Shown here: piece by piece, positions 18,953 through 27,320 of the stretch
How positions within the stretch are numbered: position 1 is the stretch's first letter
How the letters are laid out: each line of letters begins with the position of its first letter
Origin: Cyanobacteria bacterium REEB67
GTDB taxonomy: Bacteria > Cyanobacteriota > Vampirovibrionia > Obscuribacterales > Obscuribacteraceae
NCBI GenBank assembly: GCA_018971775.1
Contig: JAGXAB010000001.1
Span: 62,001-126,000, forward strand
DNA length: 64,000 nt
Direction of reading: 5' to 3'
Position numbers and translations under genes: made by a program
Notes under the pieces: generated by a model
Told to the model about the DNA's origin: nothing
The model's input: the letters and a program-made list of their open reading frames with translations, nothing else
The model's database searches: none

Positions 18953-19414
18953 ATGGAAGAGATTGATGCACAGGGGCGACAACTCCTGGTCGACCGACCA
19001 CTTCTGACGCGCGGCAGATTGTCCGTGTACCGCGAAGCTGTAGGCGATGACGACTGGTTTCCGCGTTTGAATGTCACTTTGAAAAAGGCCGGCTCCGATG
19101 ATGTGCTCTGGCAGTGGACCACCCACGCTCTGCCGATCGATACCGAGGGGCCGCCGCCCTACGGCGAAGAGCTCATGCTCGAAAAATATTTTGTTCTTGA
19201 GCAGCCGGTAAAATCGCCCCGCGGTCTCGAGCTTGTTTTCGCGCTGGCCGAGGGCCTGACCGGTCACGGCCGGGTCGAGCAGTTCTCGGCTTCGCTCTAT
19301 CTCTATCCGGACTCTTTTGACGATCGCGGCGTACAGGTCGGCGTCGTTGACTTCCCTGAAGGACTGGAAGTGCGCAGCGTGCCGATGTTTATGCGCGTCA
19401 ACTTCCCCTGGTAA
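18953..19414 (+). CDS. Small protein of unknown function, beta-rich
   Basis: The 153-residue product is soluble-looking, with alternating hydrophobic strands, many Asp/Glu, and a conserved-looking LYLYPDSFDDRGVQVGVVDFPEG region near the C-terminus, so a compact beta-sandwich fold is likely. I do not recognise the family. The start is chosen by the AAGGAG nine bases upstream. It is divergent from the LRR-DUF4240 gene and is followed 16 bases after its stop by a strong hairpin terminator, so it is probably a single-gene transcript. Confidence 0.7.
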   Translation: MEEIDAQGRQLLVDRPLLTRGRLSVYREAVGDDDWFPRLNVTLKKAGSDDVLWQWTTHALPIDTEGPPPYGEELMLEKYFVLEQPVKSPRGLELVFALAEGLTGHGRVEQFSASLYLYPDSFDDRGVQVGVVDFPEGLEVRSVPMFMRVNFPW

Positions 19415-19429
19415 AAAGCTATCGATAGC

Positions 19430-19465
19430 AAAAGCCTCGTCCATACAAGATGTGACGAGGCTTTT
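19430..19465. terminator. Bidirectional rho-independent terminator
   Basis: A 12-bp perfect inverted repeat (AAAAGCCTCGTC / GACGAGGCTTTT) with a 12-base loop carries T runs on both strands. It sits 16 bases after the stop of the plus-strand gene and downstream of the minus-strand tRNA-Lys, so it can end both transcripts. Confidence 0.85.
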
Positions 19466-19511
19466 AGATGCCCTAACTGAGAGAATAATTGAGATATTTC
19501 TCAGGAAAAAT

Positions 19512-19584
19512 TGTGCCCGGTGCGACTCGAACGCACGACCAGTCGGTTAAAAGCCGAATGCTCTACCAGCTGAGCTACGGGCAC
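19512..19584 (-). tRNA. tRNA-Lys (anticodon TTT)
   Basis: On the minus strand a full 73-base cloverleaf folds: acceptor GTGCCCG pairs with CGGGCAC, the D arm is GCTC...GAGC, the anticodon loop CTTTTAA reads TTT, and the T arm GTGCG-TTCGAGT-CGCAC is perfect. The anticodon stem has one T-C mismatch at its outer pair. The 3' CCA is not encoded and must be added by tRNA nucleotidyltransferase. It is preceded by its own promoter and stands alone between two protein genes. Confidence 0.95.
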
Positions 19585-19602
19585 TCGCGGCAACGAAGAG
19601 CC

Positions 19603-19632
19603 ATACTATCAGCCTTGGATAAAGATCGTCAA
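19603..19632 (-). promoter_or_regulatory. Promoter of tRNA-Lys
   Basis: On the minus strand TTGACG (19627-19632) and TAGTAT (19603-19608) are separated by 18 bases, close to the sigma-70 consensus, and lie about 19 bases before the mature tRNA. Confidence 0.7.
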
Positions 19633-19676
19633 GGAAGTTTTGAAGCAAAACTAGCTTTTATGAATGTCAGAGTTTT

Positions 19677-22493
19677 ATGTCTTTAAAAACCAGCCGCCTA
19701 TCTCCCCGAATCTGGCGCCTGCTGGGCATTTTCATTCTTGCTCTGATTGTAAGGCTTGTTTACAACATATATATCGCGCAGCATCGCATCATCGACGTCG
19801 GCGACTCTTTCTACTATTTGAGCGCCGGTCGCTCGCTCGCCAGGCTGGTTAGAGAAAGCCAATCTATACAGGCCTTCTTCGGTCAACTCTGCGCGGCGGC
19901 TCAATATGCACCCGGTAGTCTCAACAGTTTTTCATCGCTCGCCCTTTCTGATCGTCTGTTAATTGATGGGCCGATCTATCCCTCATATTTAGCGGCCGTT
20001 TTTCTCGTCACGGGCAAAGCGCTGAGCACTGCTGCTCTCAATGTGCATCAGCTCACTTTTGCCCTGGCCAACAGTTTGCTCGACGCCTGTCTTGCGGCGG
20101 CGGTAGCTTATCTTGGTGAAATATCTTTTGGCCTGGCCAGTGGTCTTTTGGCTGGAATTTTCTGGTGCTTCTATCTGCCGGCCGTGATAAACACGCAGCA
20201 GTGCTACGGCGAGCCGGTTGTCGCTCTGCTCTTGACTCTTTTTGTCGTTGCTCTATTTAGGCTTACCCGGGGCCGGCTTACTCACGATGATACGGCGCAG
20301 TTCGCGGATACCGTAGCCACAGCCAGGTCCAAAAGTTTCCTTTTCTCTCTCATTGGCGGTGTGCTTGCCGGCCTCGTTATGCTGGCCAAGCCTGCCTTCG
20401 TTGTGCTGCCGCCACTGCTGCTTGCCCTGCATTTCATCGCCCTTGCCTTTTCCGGTCGGCTGCGGCGCAAGCGATTAAGCCTGGCCTCGATGTTTTTGGG
20501 CGTCATCCTCGCCCTTGCTCCATGGCTGCTCTATACCAGCACCGTCACTGGTGCGCCGCGTTTGATCGTCAACCGCGCTCCTGGTTACAACCTTTATATA
20601 GGCAACTATCTACCCACCGATGGTTGGAAGACCTGGCCGGTCGTCGATGGCATACCCGACTCCGTCGCCGACGCCAAAAGATTTATCGTCTCTGAATTTG
20701 ACCGCCGTCCGCTCGAGCTTGTTTCGCTCACTCTGCGCAAAATCCCGCGCCTTTTTGCCGGCGTCTGGAATGATTTTCATCTATCCGCCTTTGCTGTTAG
20801 CTACAACCTGCAAAATTTATTTCAGGCTCTCTATCTGCTGCTGGCGACGCTGGCCTTGATGATTTTTACGGCCGGAAAATTGCGCGGTGTAAAACCGTTT
20901 TCTTACTCAGCGGCACTGACGATGACCTGGGCGGTGGCCTTCCACTTCATCTATGTGCTCTTCGAGCCGGTGCCGCGCTATGCCTTCACTGCCATGCCCC
21001 TGGTCCTCACTCTGGCTGCGGCCGGTCTGGTTGCTTTTGCCCGGGCACTGGCGGCGGTGCCCTCAAAAAAATTACGCCAGCGCACCGCCTGGCAGTATCT
21101 CTTTTTGATTTTACTTTTCGCTGTCTTCAGCTCGGCACTTTATTGCTTCTGGACACCGGTTGGCCTCTTTGTCTTGCTCGTCAAAAACGCCACACAGCTG
21201 AGGTCGTTGTCGGCGCTTTTAGTCTTCACTATTTTCATCTGTCTCGGCTTCGGTTTTGGTCGCCTTTTCAAGCGCACAAATCTTGGTGGCTTTCTTTGCT
21301 ACTGGATCGGGGCAAAGACATTTTTATTGACGGCTCTGGTCGCTGTTTGCGCTGCCCTTTCTGAACCGGCCTATTTAGAATGGTCCCACAAGCTCGGTGG
21401 TGCCACGACCGCTACCGTTACCACGCATCTTGCCTTGCCCGACCTGGGCGGTAGCGAGCCTGCCACTGTCTTTTTGCTGGTCGATGCTCAGGGTGAAGAC
21501 GGACCTCCGGCTCTTGCCTTTACACTGCCAGACCGACAACGGGTCTCACCTGCGCCGATATCGCTTTACGAAGTCACGGCGGCGTCGAAGGACATCCCCA
21601 CTTTGCTAAATTTACAAGGGCGGATGATGGACCGAGACCAGCGCTCGTTTCGCCAGTGGTGGCTATTTCCAATCAGAGCGAAATCCTTGCACTTCGGCGG
21701 CGACAACCTGATCACGGTCATGGCCGCGCAGCCGAAAGCTAAGGTGAAAATATTTGGTGACTATGTCAAACCAAGCCCGGAAAGCGGCGCTTGTGAATCG
21801 GCCGATCTGCCCAGTCTAACTTCTTTTTCCTGGTCCAAAGGTTTTCTCACTGCCGATTGCCGCGATCCGCGCGTGTATGAAAATTGTTATTTCCGGGGCC
21901 GAGCGACGGCAGCTTACTTGAACGCCGAGCGGTCTACTGAGCCGACAGCGGGCGCCTTGCGTCTGCGCGTCGCTGTACCGATGCTGGGTAGGGCGGTTAC
22001 CGCTGCCAATCTGACTGGGCAAAATTTAGTCTTGTTTGACGCACCCGCGGAGCGTCTGGTCAGTGGAGCTGTGCCCTATTCATTGCTCTTCGCTTCGCCG
22101 GTGAAGGTATTTTCTACTCCGGTCGCTTCCGCTTCGCGCCTGCATTTCAGAGCAAAGCTGCGCACCATCCATCCCGATGTTCCAGCCAGCATCGCCATCA
22201 GTCTCGATGTCGGTAAGGCGCGGACGCAATACAATCCGGTCTGGTTGCCTTCATGTATCAAGCTCGAAAAGGAATGGCGCGAAGTAGACTTCACAACGGT
22301 TTTGCCGGCTGATACAAAATACTGGAGCGAACTTAGTGCTCATCTGCTTCTCTCTCCTTATCAGAGCGATCGCTTTTATTTGCACGGTAAAGAGACGCTT
22401 AGAGACGCAATTTATGTCAAAGATTTGCGACTGGAGATTTTGCCCCCGCTCAATCCTGGCGGCCGACCCAGCGGTGTCTTGAAGTTGCTCTAG
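19677..22493 (+). CDS. Large GT-C membrane glycosyltransferase (ArnT/PMT-like)
   Basis: The 938-residue product starts with a transmembrane helix and then a short loop with Asp40 and Asp43 in an IIDVGDSFYYL context, the position of the catalytic acidic residues in GT-C enzymes that use lipid-linked sugars. About ten hydrophobic spans occupy the first 550 residues, including a DGPIYPSYLAAVFL loop. The C-terminal 370 residues are soluble and beta-rich, probably periplasmic. The fold matches the dolichyl-phosphate-mannose or ArnT-type superfamily; donor and acceptor are unknown. No clear ribosome site lies before the ATG. The two genes at 49856 and 52544 encode different members of the same broad fold. 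Confidence 0.8.
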   Translation: MSLKTSRLSPRIWRLLGIFILALIVRLVYNIYIAQHRIIDVGDSFYYLSAGRSLARLVRESQSIQAFFGQLCAAAQYAPGSLNSFSSLALSDRLLIDGPIYPSYLAAVFLVTGKALSTAALNVHQLTFALANSLLDACLAAAVAYLGEISFGLASGLLAGIFWCFYLPAVINTQQCYGEPVVALLLTLFVVALFRLTRGRLTHDDTAQFADTVATARSKSFLFSLIGGVLAGLVMLAKPAFVVLPPLLLALHFIALAFSGRLRRKRLSLASMFLGVILALAPWLLYTSTVTGAPRLIVNRAPGYNLYIGNYLPTDGWKTWPVVDGIPDSVADAKRFIVSEFDRRPLELVSLTLRKIPRLFAGVWNDFHLSAFAVSYNLQNLFQALYLLLATLALMIFTAGKLRGVKPFSYSAALTMTWAVAFHFIYVLFEPVPRYAFTAMPLVLTLAAAGLVAFARALAAVPSKKLRQRTAWQYLFLILLFAVFSSALYCFWTPVGLFVLLVKNATQLRSLSALLVFTIFICLGFGFGRLFKRTNLGGFLCYWIGAKTFLLTALVAVCAALSEPAYLEWSHKLGGATTATVTTHLALPDLGGSEPATVFLLVDAQGEDGPPALAFTLPDRQRVSPAPISLYEVTAASKDIPTLLNLQGRMMDRDQRSFRQWWLFPIRAKSLHFGGDNLITVMAAQPKAKVKIFGDYVKPSPESGACESADLPSLTSFSWSKGFLTADCRDPRVYENCYFRGRATAAYLNAERSTEPTAGALRLRVAVPMLGRAVTAANLTGQNLVLFDAPAERLVSGAVPYSLLFASPVKVFSTPVASASRLHFRAKLRTIHPDVPASIAISLDVGKARTQYNPVWLPSCIKLEKEWREVDFTTVLPADTKYWSELSAHLLLSPYQSDRFYLHGKETLRDAIYVKDLRLEILPPLNPGGRPSGVLKLL

Positions 22494-22579
22494 GACATAT
22501 TACGGAAATATGTGCAGACAAGCTAAGATAACCTGAGAATGCGACAGGAGCGAGAAGCCGAAATGAGCGAGAAGCAGAC

Positions 22580-23641
22580 ATGAAAGAACTGAGTTTTAAC
22601 CAGGGGCGTCTCGCCTTCGATCCGCAGACTTTGACTATGAGGCCCTGTCTGCCGGACTCCCTCGAATACCGGGTGAAAGTCTATTATGTCGACGGAAGTG
22701 GGTTGAACGAGGCGGCTTTTACTGATTTCGAAAATCTCAAGGCTCTGCGCGAAAACAATAAATTTGTCTGGATGCATCTGGCCGGTACACCAGGTGATGA
22801 TTTCTGGAAACATCTGCATGAATTTTTAAACCTGAGTGACGAGCAGGTCAAGTATTTACGAGGACCGCATAAAAGCGCCTTTCAAGAAGAATTTGATAAC
22901 GGCGTTTTCTGGTCTTTGATGCGCGCATCGACGACCGAGAGCGTGGATGCCATTGAGAGCGTCAATTTTTTTATGGCTGAAAAAATGCTATTTAGCAGAC
23001 AGTTCAGCCACGATCAGATGTTTACCTTTGTCAGCCATAAGCTCATGGAAAAAGGCGAGCACGTAGGCAATATCGACGTCGACTGCCTGGCTACTGTATT
23101 GATCGAAAATGTGCTCAATAGTTATGTTGACCTGCTCAAGCAGGGCGGCGTGCGTTTGGAGGAGATTCAAAACAAGATTATTCTGCGTCCGGGCAAGGAA
23201 GAATTGCATTTGATCAATCGCGCCCAGCAATTGATCTGGATCTTCCTCAATCATGTCTGGCCGATGGAGACGCTTTTGCAAGCGATGCAACGCTCCTGCC
23301 ATGATCTGTGGCGTGAGCGCAGTCGCGAGCAGATACTCTATCGCCGCGATGAGGCAACAGCCTTGCTAAAAATGTTCGAGACCTACCGCGACATGTCCTA
23401 TCATCTGATGGATGTCTATGTCTCAAATCTGAGCCTGCGCACCAATCGCACCACCACCATTTTGACGATGATTGCCACCCTTATACTGCCGCCCAGCTTA
23501 ATCGCGGCAATCTACGGTATGAACTTTTTTATTCCGGAAGTGCATGCAACTTTTGGCTATTACGTCTGTTTGATCTGCATGGTACTTGTGTCTGGCGGCT
23601 TGATGCTCTGGCTCAAATACAAGGGCTATATCGAGCTTTGA
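22580..23641 (+). CDS. CorA-family divalent metal ion transporter
   Basis: The 353-residue product has the CorA layout: a large N-terminal cytoplasmic alpha/beta domain, a long helical stalk, and two C-terminal membrane helices. The first helix ends in the YGMNF selectivity motif (Tyr312). CorA pentamers carry Mg2+, Co2+ or Zn2+ across the inner membrane. The loop after YGMNF is short and lacks the typical MPE triad; it reads FFIPEVH, seen in the ZntB/CorA-like branch, so Zn2+ or another ion is possible. It lies 86 bases after the glycosyltransferase gene. Confidence 0.93.
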   Translation: MKELSFNQGRLAFDPQTLTMRPCLPDSLEYRVKVYYVDGSGLNEAAFTDFENLKALRENNKFVWMHLAGTPGDDFWKHLHEFLNLSDEQVKYLRGPHKSAFQEEFDNGVFWSLMRASTTESVDAIESVNFFMAEKMLFSRQFSHDQMFTFVSHKLMEKGEHVGNIDVDCLATVLIENVLNSYVDLLKQGGVRLEEIQNKIILRPGKEELHLINRAQQLIWIFLNHVWPMETLLQAMQRSCHDLWRERSREQILYRRDEATALLKMFETYRDMSYHLMDVYVSNLSLRTNRTTTILTMIATLILPPSLIAAIYGMNFFIPEVHATFGYYVCLICMVLVSGGLMLWLKYKGYIEL

Positions 23642-23887
23642 TTTTCGACTACGCAAAAGCCGAATATATTCTGGCCCAATAGTAGATAACAGGTACAGAC
23701 AAATATTCTTCCTTTTTCCGCTCCTCAATTTTTTTTTATCGGAGGTGACGGTCGATGCAGTCGCCTTGCACAAATATTGCACACATTGCGATGCGAAGAG
23801 TGGTATCACTGAAACTAATGTCGGATCGCGATCCTTCGAGGGTTGCTCTCGTCTGATCAGAAATGGAGGATGCTGTTGGAGCCTCGA

Positions 23888-24250
23888 TCAAGTCTTGTCG
23901 AAAAATAACATTTTGATGGATACGATAAGAAGGAGCGATGCAAAGCACCTTTGTAGAGACTGATCCGAAATGCTGATGGCTGTCCGAGAGCCGATCACTG
24001 ACCCGATCAAAAAGCCGATGCAGATTATTCCGGCCGCGTTAAAATTGATCATATTATTTTTGTAGTACGTCCATGCCGCAAGCAGTCCGATCGGAGGCAC
24101 CATCAGTGCCAGGGTCGTGCCCTGTGCGTTGTGCTGACTAAAACCAAAAAAATAAACTAGTGCCGGTACGATGATTATGCCACCACCTACCCCTACCAAT
24201 CCGCTGAGAGCGCCAGCAACCAGGCCGAGGAGTAAGAATCCAATCGTCAT
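23888..24250 (-). CDS. Half-size TSUP (TauE/SafE) permease
   Basis: The 120-residue product has four hydrophobic spans and the TSUP signature: an N-terminal GLVGVGGGIIIVPAL helix pair followed by the GTTLALMVPP helix. Full TSUP permeases are about 250 residues and consist of two such halves; single-half proteins occur in bacteria and presumably pair in the membrane. TSUP proteins export sulfite, sulfoacetate or related anions. No second half is present in the flanking sequence in any frame, so this looks like a natural half-size gene rather than a truncation. Its upstream neighbour is a hairpin-rich gap. Confidence 0.85.
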   Translation of the reverse strand: MTIGFLLLGLVAGALSGLVGVGGGIIIVPALVYFFGFSQHNAQGTTLALMVPPIGLLAAWTYYKNNMINFNAAGIICIGFLIGSVIGSRTAISISDQSLQRCFASLLLIVSIKMLFFDKT

Positions 24251-24396
24251 GATAATTCCCTCTGTGCGTTGCTAGATGACTGCTCCCAAATATTTATACT
24301 ACCAGGGTTTTATCGGGACGAATTATTTTTTTCCATCCTGACCGCACAAAGCGTTTCGACAATTTCCTCTTCCGCCGCCAGTTTTATATTGAAACA

Positions 24397-24424
24397 GGGT
24401 TGGTGGCATCTATGCCACCAACCC
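24397..24424. repeat. 13-bp perfect inverted repeat with a 2-base centre
   Basis: GGGTTGGTGGCAT and its complement flank CT. It has no T run on either side, so it is not a classical terminator; a dimeric regulator site or an RNA hairpin are alternatives. Confidence 0.7.
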
Positions 24425-24529
24425 GTAGGGAGATATTTGACGAGCGTGCTTTTCACTGGCATTGAACGCCGGCGTCGTTGCCACAAGGTGATTTTGCCAC
24501 CGCTGCCCGTGCCTATGGCTCCCTTGCCT

Positions 24530-24547
24530 GTTTCTTCTGCAAGAAAC
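24530..24547. repeat. 7-bp hairpin with a CTGC loop
   Basis: GTTTCTT and AAGAAAC flank a four-base loop, five bases from the larger hairpin that follows. Probably part of the terminator region of the LysM gene. Confidence 0.5.
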
Positions 24548-24552
24548 TGCTA

Positions 24553-24584
24553 GCGCAGCAGTGATTTTCCAATCACCGCTGCGC
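24553..24584 (-). terminator. Probable terminator of the LysM gene
   Basis: A long stem (GCGCAGC then GTGATT, with one mismatch, 4-base loop) starts about 50 bases after the LysM gene stop. The following minus-strand sequence is only moderately T-rich, so termination efficiency is unsure. Confidence 0.5.
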
Positions 24585-24633
24585 CGAAGAAGTTATTGAT
24601 TGATGAGGTGAAATTTTTGGCGTTATCGCCGGG

Positions 24634-25590
24634 CTAGAATATTCGCCCTAATATTCCCCCAATGCCACCGCCGTAGCCGCCATAGCCGCCGTATCCTCCT
24701 CGATAGCCGCCATAGCCGCCATAGCCGCCGTATCCTCCTCGATAGCCACCGTAGCCGCCGTAGCCACCGTAGCCGCCATAGCCGCCGTAGCCGCCATAGC
24801 CTCCGTAGCCGCCATAGCCACCAGCCAGGAAAGATTGGGCTACGCCCCCAAGTGCGCTGCCTAAAAAGCCTCCGATTGCGTCCCCGAAAGCAGCGGACGA
24901 GTTCGACTGCTCTGGGGGCTGTACTTGTGAATAGTGGCTTCTGGGTTGATCGCTCTGAGTATAGTGGTGTGGAAGACGCTGTTGCGGCAATTCAGATTCG
25001 TAATCCGGTCTGCCAGCAATCGGGTTTGAACCCTGCTCCTGAGCTCGATAATTGTGCTTTTGCCGCTCGTCCGCCTGCGCCGTATGTCTGACATTAGCAT
25101 GGTGTTCGCTTAGTGCTGTTTCCTTGAGCGGTGAGGCGATGCGGAGCCGCCAGCCATGACCGGAATGGCTGTGGTTATCTGCTGCCAACAAATAGTCTGG
25201 ATTGGATTCAAGCGATTTATATCTATCTTTGTTCAGCTCAACAATACGTTTGCTTTCTTGCTCCACTGCTGCTCTTGTTACTTTGTGTCCGGACGTCTGG
25301 AGTTCTCTCGCTGCGATTGAACTCAGGCTATCGCCGTATTTCACTGTATACGTTCCTGCCTTGTCAACGGTTAATGGTTGTTGCAGGGAGCTGTGCATGG
25401 CATCGGTCCATTCTTTGTTGTGTCCTGGATGCCAGTCGTGGCTGTTTACTGGTGAACGCTCTGAGGCTCCGTGCTCTGACTGACTTGGGCGATGCCTGAG
25501 ATGCAAAGACTCATCTTGCAGAGGTGAGGTCTGATTGCCAGCATCGGGCAGGGGAGCCCTGGAAGTGTCTTGACTAAACTCAGCGCGCAT
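24634..25590 (-). CDS. LysM-domain protein with Gly-Gly-Tyr repeat tail
   Basis: The 318-residue product has a hydrophilic, His/Ser/Gln-rich N-terminus (about 1-75), one LysM-type domain (about 80-150) beginning GTYTVKYGDSLSSIAA, and another hydrophilic linker. A short hydrophobic Gly/Ala segment follows, and then a C-terminal tail of about 60 residues made of GGY repeats broken twice by Arg. LysM domains bind peptidoglycan or other N-acetylglucosamine polymers. GGY tails occur in adhesive, amyloid-like or phase-separating proteins. No signal peptide is seen, so export would need another route or the protein is intracellular. GGAG lies eight bases before the ATG. Confidence 0.85.
   Translation of the reverse strand: MRAEFSQDTSRAPLPDAGNQTSPLQDESLHLRHRPSQSEHGASERSPVNSHDWHPGHNKEWTDAMHSSLQQPLTVDKAGTYTVKYGDSLSSIAARELQTSGHKVTRAAVEQESKRIVELNKDRYKSLESNPDYLLAADNHSHSGHGWRLRIASPLKETALSEHHANVRHTAQADERQKHNYRAQEQGSNPIAGRPDYESELPQQRLPHHYTQSDQPRSHYSQVQPPEQSNSSAAFGDAIGGFLGSALGGVAQSFLAGGYGGYGGYGGYGGYGGYGGYGGYGGYRGGYGGYGGYGGYRGGYGGYGGYGGGIGGILGRIF
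24660..24829 (-). repeat. 9-bp tandem repeat encoding Gly-Gly-Tyr
   Basis: About 17 near-identical copies of a GGCTATGGC-type unit encode the C-terminal GGY tail of the LysM protein, with two insertions adding Arg. Such arrays change length easily by slippage. Confidence 0.85.
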
Positions 25591-25770
25591 TTTCGTATCT
25601 CCGAAATTTGATTAGAGTCAGAATTCGTTTGTGTGAATCTAGACTAAATCCGGCAGAGTGAAAATGATGTGAAACATAGTATTGCTATAGTGCGGAGGAC
25701 TTAGGACGCGCAAAGCAGGCGCGGGCGGTCTAATAATAGAGCCGGTCCGGTCTATGCTGAAATTTGTGGG

Positions 25771-27294
25771 CTAGCGCAGCTTCTTTTCGATCTGCGCCAG
25801 GAGAAAAGGCTCCAGCACGCCGGCCAGATAATCATGACCGAGGCTGGTCATGTGTGCCGAGTAGAACATCTCCTGCTGTCGGCCTTTAGGGTAGGCCATT
25901 GCTGGCCTCAGTCCATCTACATATGGGATATTCTCTTTGACGCAGATGTCGTGCAGAGCGTCGACTTCGCCTTCATAATTTAGACCATAAGTGGTGGCAT
26001 CCATGCCGGCGATCGGTGAAAGTGTAGCTCTTGATGGCAGAGCTTGCACACATAGCACCGCTCCGTGCTTGGCGCAGTCGTTCTGCATTTCGACGAGCAG
26101 ACCGTCGAGGGTGTCTTTCATCAGGTTGAGGAAGATATCGGCTGACTTTTTATTGGCGGTAGCTTCGGCCGCGCTCACTGTCGGCGCATCTTTTTTTATC
26201 GCCGGTCCAGTTTCAGATGACACCGCCAGGTCTTTTTTAATCGCCGGTCCAGTTTCAGATGACACCGCCAGGTCTTTTTTTATCGCCGGTCCAGTCTCGG
26301 ATGAGACCGCCAGCTCCTTCAGCTCTCCGCCTTTGGCTTTTGGTTTGTCAAAAAATTGAATCTTAAAGGACGGTGCGGCAAAGGCTACAATCGCCTTGCC
26401 CGAATCGCACAGTGCTGTTTGCCAGACTTTAGGGTCTTTCGCTTGTTCGGCCAGACGACGAATTGTCTTGCCCGGCTGCGTGCAGAGGGCGATCATTGTG
26501 GCGTAAACAGGATTGTGGAAGCCTGCTTCTGTCTCGGCTGCCGAGATCAGGCCCCAGATGCGCGAATGCGATCTGATCCAGCCGATTGTCGTGAGAAATT
26601 TGGCCCGCGGGGTCTTCATCCAGGTCGTCACCGAGCTGTTATCGATGACTAGCTTTTGCTTGGGCAATTTCAGAGCATAGGGTCTGACGTTGGCCAGGCT
26701 CTGATCGGGGGTTGACCAGTTTTCGAACATATCGCGACCGTCGTAGCCAAGCAGCACCATGTCCGGTGCATAGTTGAAGACTTTGCGTTTCATCAAAAGA
26801 CATTCTTGTACGGTCGAATAGCCGGAGGTGCCGAAGTTTATTACCTGCACCGGACGATGCAGCTTCGCTGTCAGCTGCTTCTCGAGCTTTTTGCCGAAAG
26901 TTTGTTCCAGCGGCACTTGCAAGCCTTCGACCATGCTGTCGCCGAGTAAGGCGACGCGATAGACGCCGGCCGGTTTAGCCGGTGTGATATTGCTTTCTCG
27001 CAGGCCGTCCCAGTTCAGATAGCTGCGGGCATAGCCTTCTTTGCGCCAGGTCACTGATTTGTCGGTCATATGGGTCATGCCGAGCTCTGGGTCGATGGCA
27101 AATAGTTCTTCTTCCCCGAGTCCAGCGGCGGCAAGTACAGCCTCTACGCAAAGCAGAGCGATCAGCTGCCAGGCCATATATTTGATTAGGACGGCCGGGC
27201 TGAATTTGCCCTTCTTCTTGGGGGCGGCAAGACCTTTCTCCAGCTTTTCGATGGAGGGTTCATTTTGATTTTTGGCTGTGGTTAAGCTGGACAT
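25771..27294 (-). CDS. SGNH-like protein partnered with MBOAT acyltransferase
   Basis: The 507-residue product has one N-terminal membrane helix (about 34-57) followed by an exported SGNH/GDSL-like domain. The block I serine is Ser120 in ALLGDSMVEG, and the block II glycine is in INFGTSGYS. The block III Asn is Arg in a GRD sequence, and the block V pattern is YSAH rather than DxxH, so hydrolase or acetyltransferase activity is doubtful. Three exact-length 14-residue repeats lie between domain parts. It directly follows the MBOAT gene; such pairs O-acetylate exopolysaccharides (as in AlgI/AlgJ and PatA/PatB). ATG at 27294 has AGGA eleven bases upstream and is chosen over TTG at 27324, which overlaps the MBOAT stop. 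Confidence 0.8.
   Translation of the reverse strand: MSSLTTAKNQNEPSIEKLEKGLAAPKKKGKFSPAVLIKYMAWQLIALLCVEAVLAAAGLGEEELFAIDPELGMTHMTDKSVTWRKEGYARSYLNWDGLRESNITPAKPAGVYRVALLGDSMVEGLQVPLEQTFGKKLEKQLTAKLHRPVQVINFGTSGYSTVQECLLMKRKVFNYAPDMVLLGYDGRDMFENWSTPDQSLANVRPYALKLPKQKLVIDNSSVTTWMKTPRAKFLTTIGWIRSHSRIWGLISAAETEAGFHNPVYATMIALCTQPGKTIRRLAEQAKDPKVWQTALCDSGKAIVAFAAPSFKIQFFDKPKAKGGELKELAVSSETGPAIKKDLAVSSETGPAIKKDLAVSSETGPAIKKDAPTVSAAEATANKKSADIFLNLMKDTLDGLLVEMQNDCAKHGAVLCVQALPSRATLSPIAGMDATTYGLNYEGEVDALHDICVKENIPYVDGLRPAMAYPKGRQQEMFYSAHMTSLGHDYLAGVLEPFLLAQIEKKLR
26188..26313 (-). repeat. Three tandem 42-bp repeats inside the SGNH gene
   Basis: Copies at 26272-26313, 26230-26271 and 26188-26229 each encode LAVSSETGPAIKKD. 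They differ by a few bases, so the array is in frame, recent and likely length-variable. Confidence 0.9.
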
Positions 27295-27320
27295 TGGTGA
27301 ATCAATCCTAATCGACAAAA

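Larger units (their letters stand above)
24251..24633. other. Intergenic stretch with three strong hairpins, no convincing gene
   Basis: No open frame here reads like a protein. The stretch holds a 13-bp near-perfect palindrome (24397-24424), a 7-bp hairpin (24530-24547) and a long interrupted hairpin (24553-24584). The last probably ends the LysM gene transcript. The rest could hold the TSUP promoter or a small RNA. Confidence 0.5.

Noticed and set aside
23715-23745. T9 run after corA as a terminator
   Set aside because: No stable stem lies directly before it; the only pairing is a weak CTCC/GGAG spanning the run.
24269-24553. A 94-codon open frame in the gap between TSUP and LysM genes
   Set aside because: Composition is not protein-like, it spans the palindrome and the start of the terminator region, and no ribosome site precedes it.
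25010-25040. GGGTTTGAACCC sequence resembling a tRNA T arm
   Set aside because: No acceptor, D or anticodon arm folds around it, and it lies within the LysM gene.
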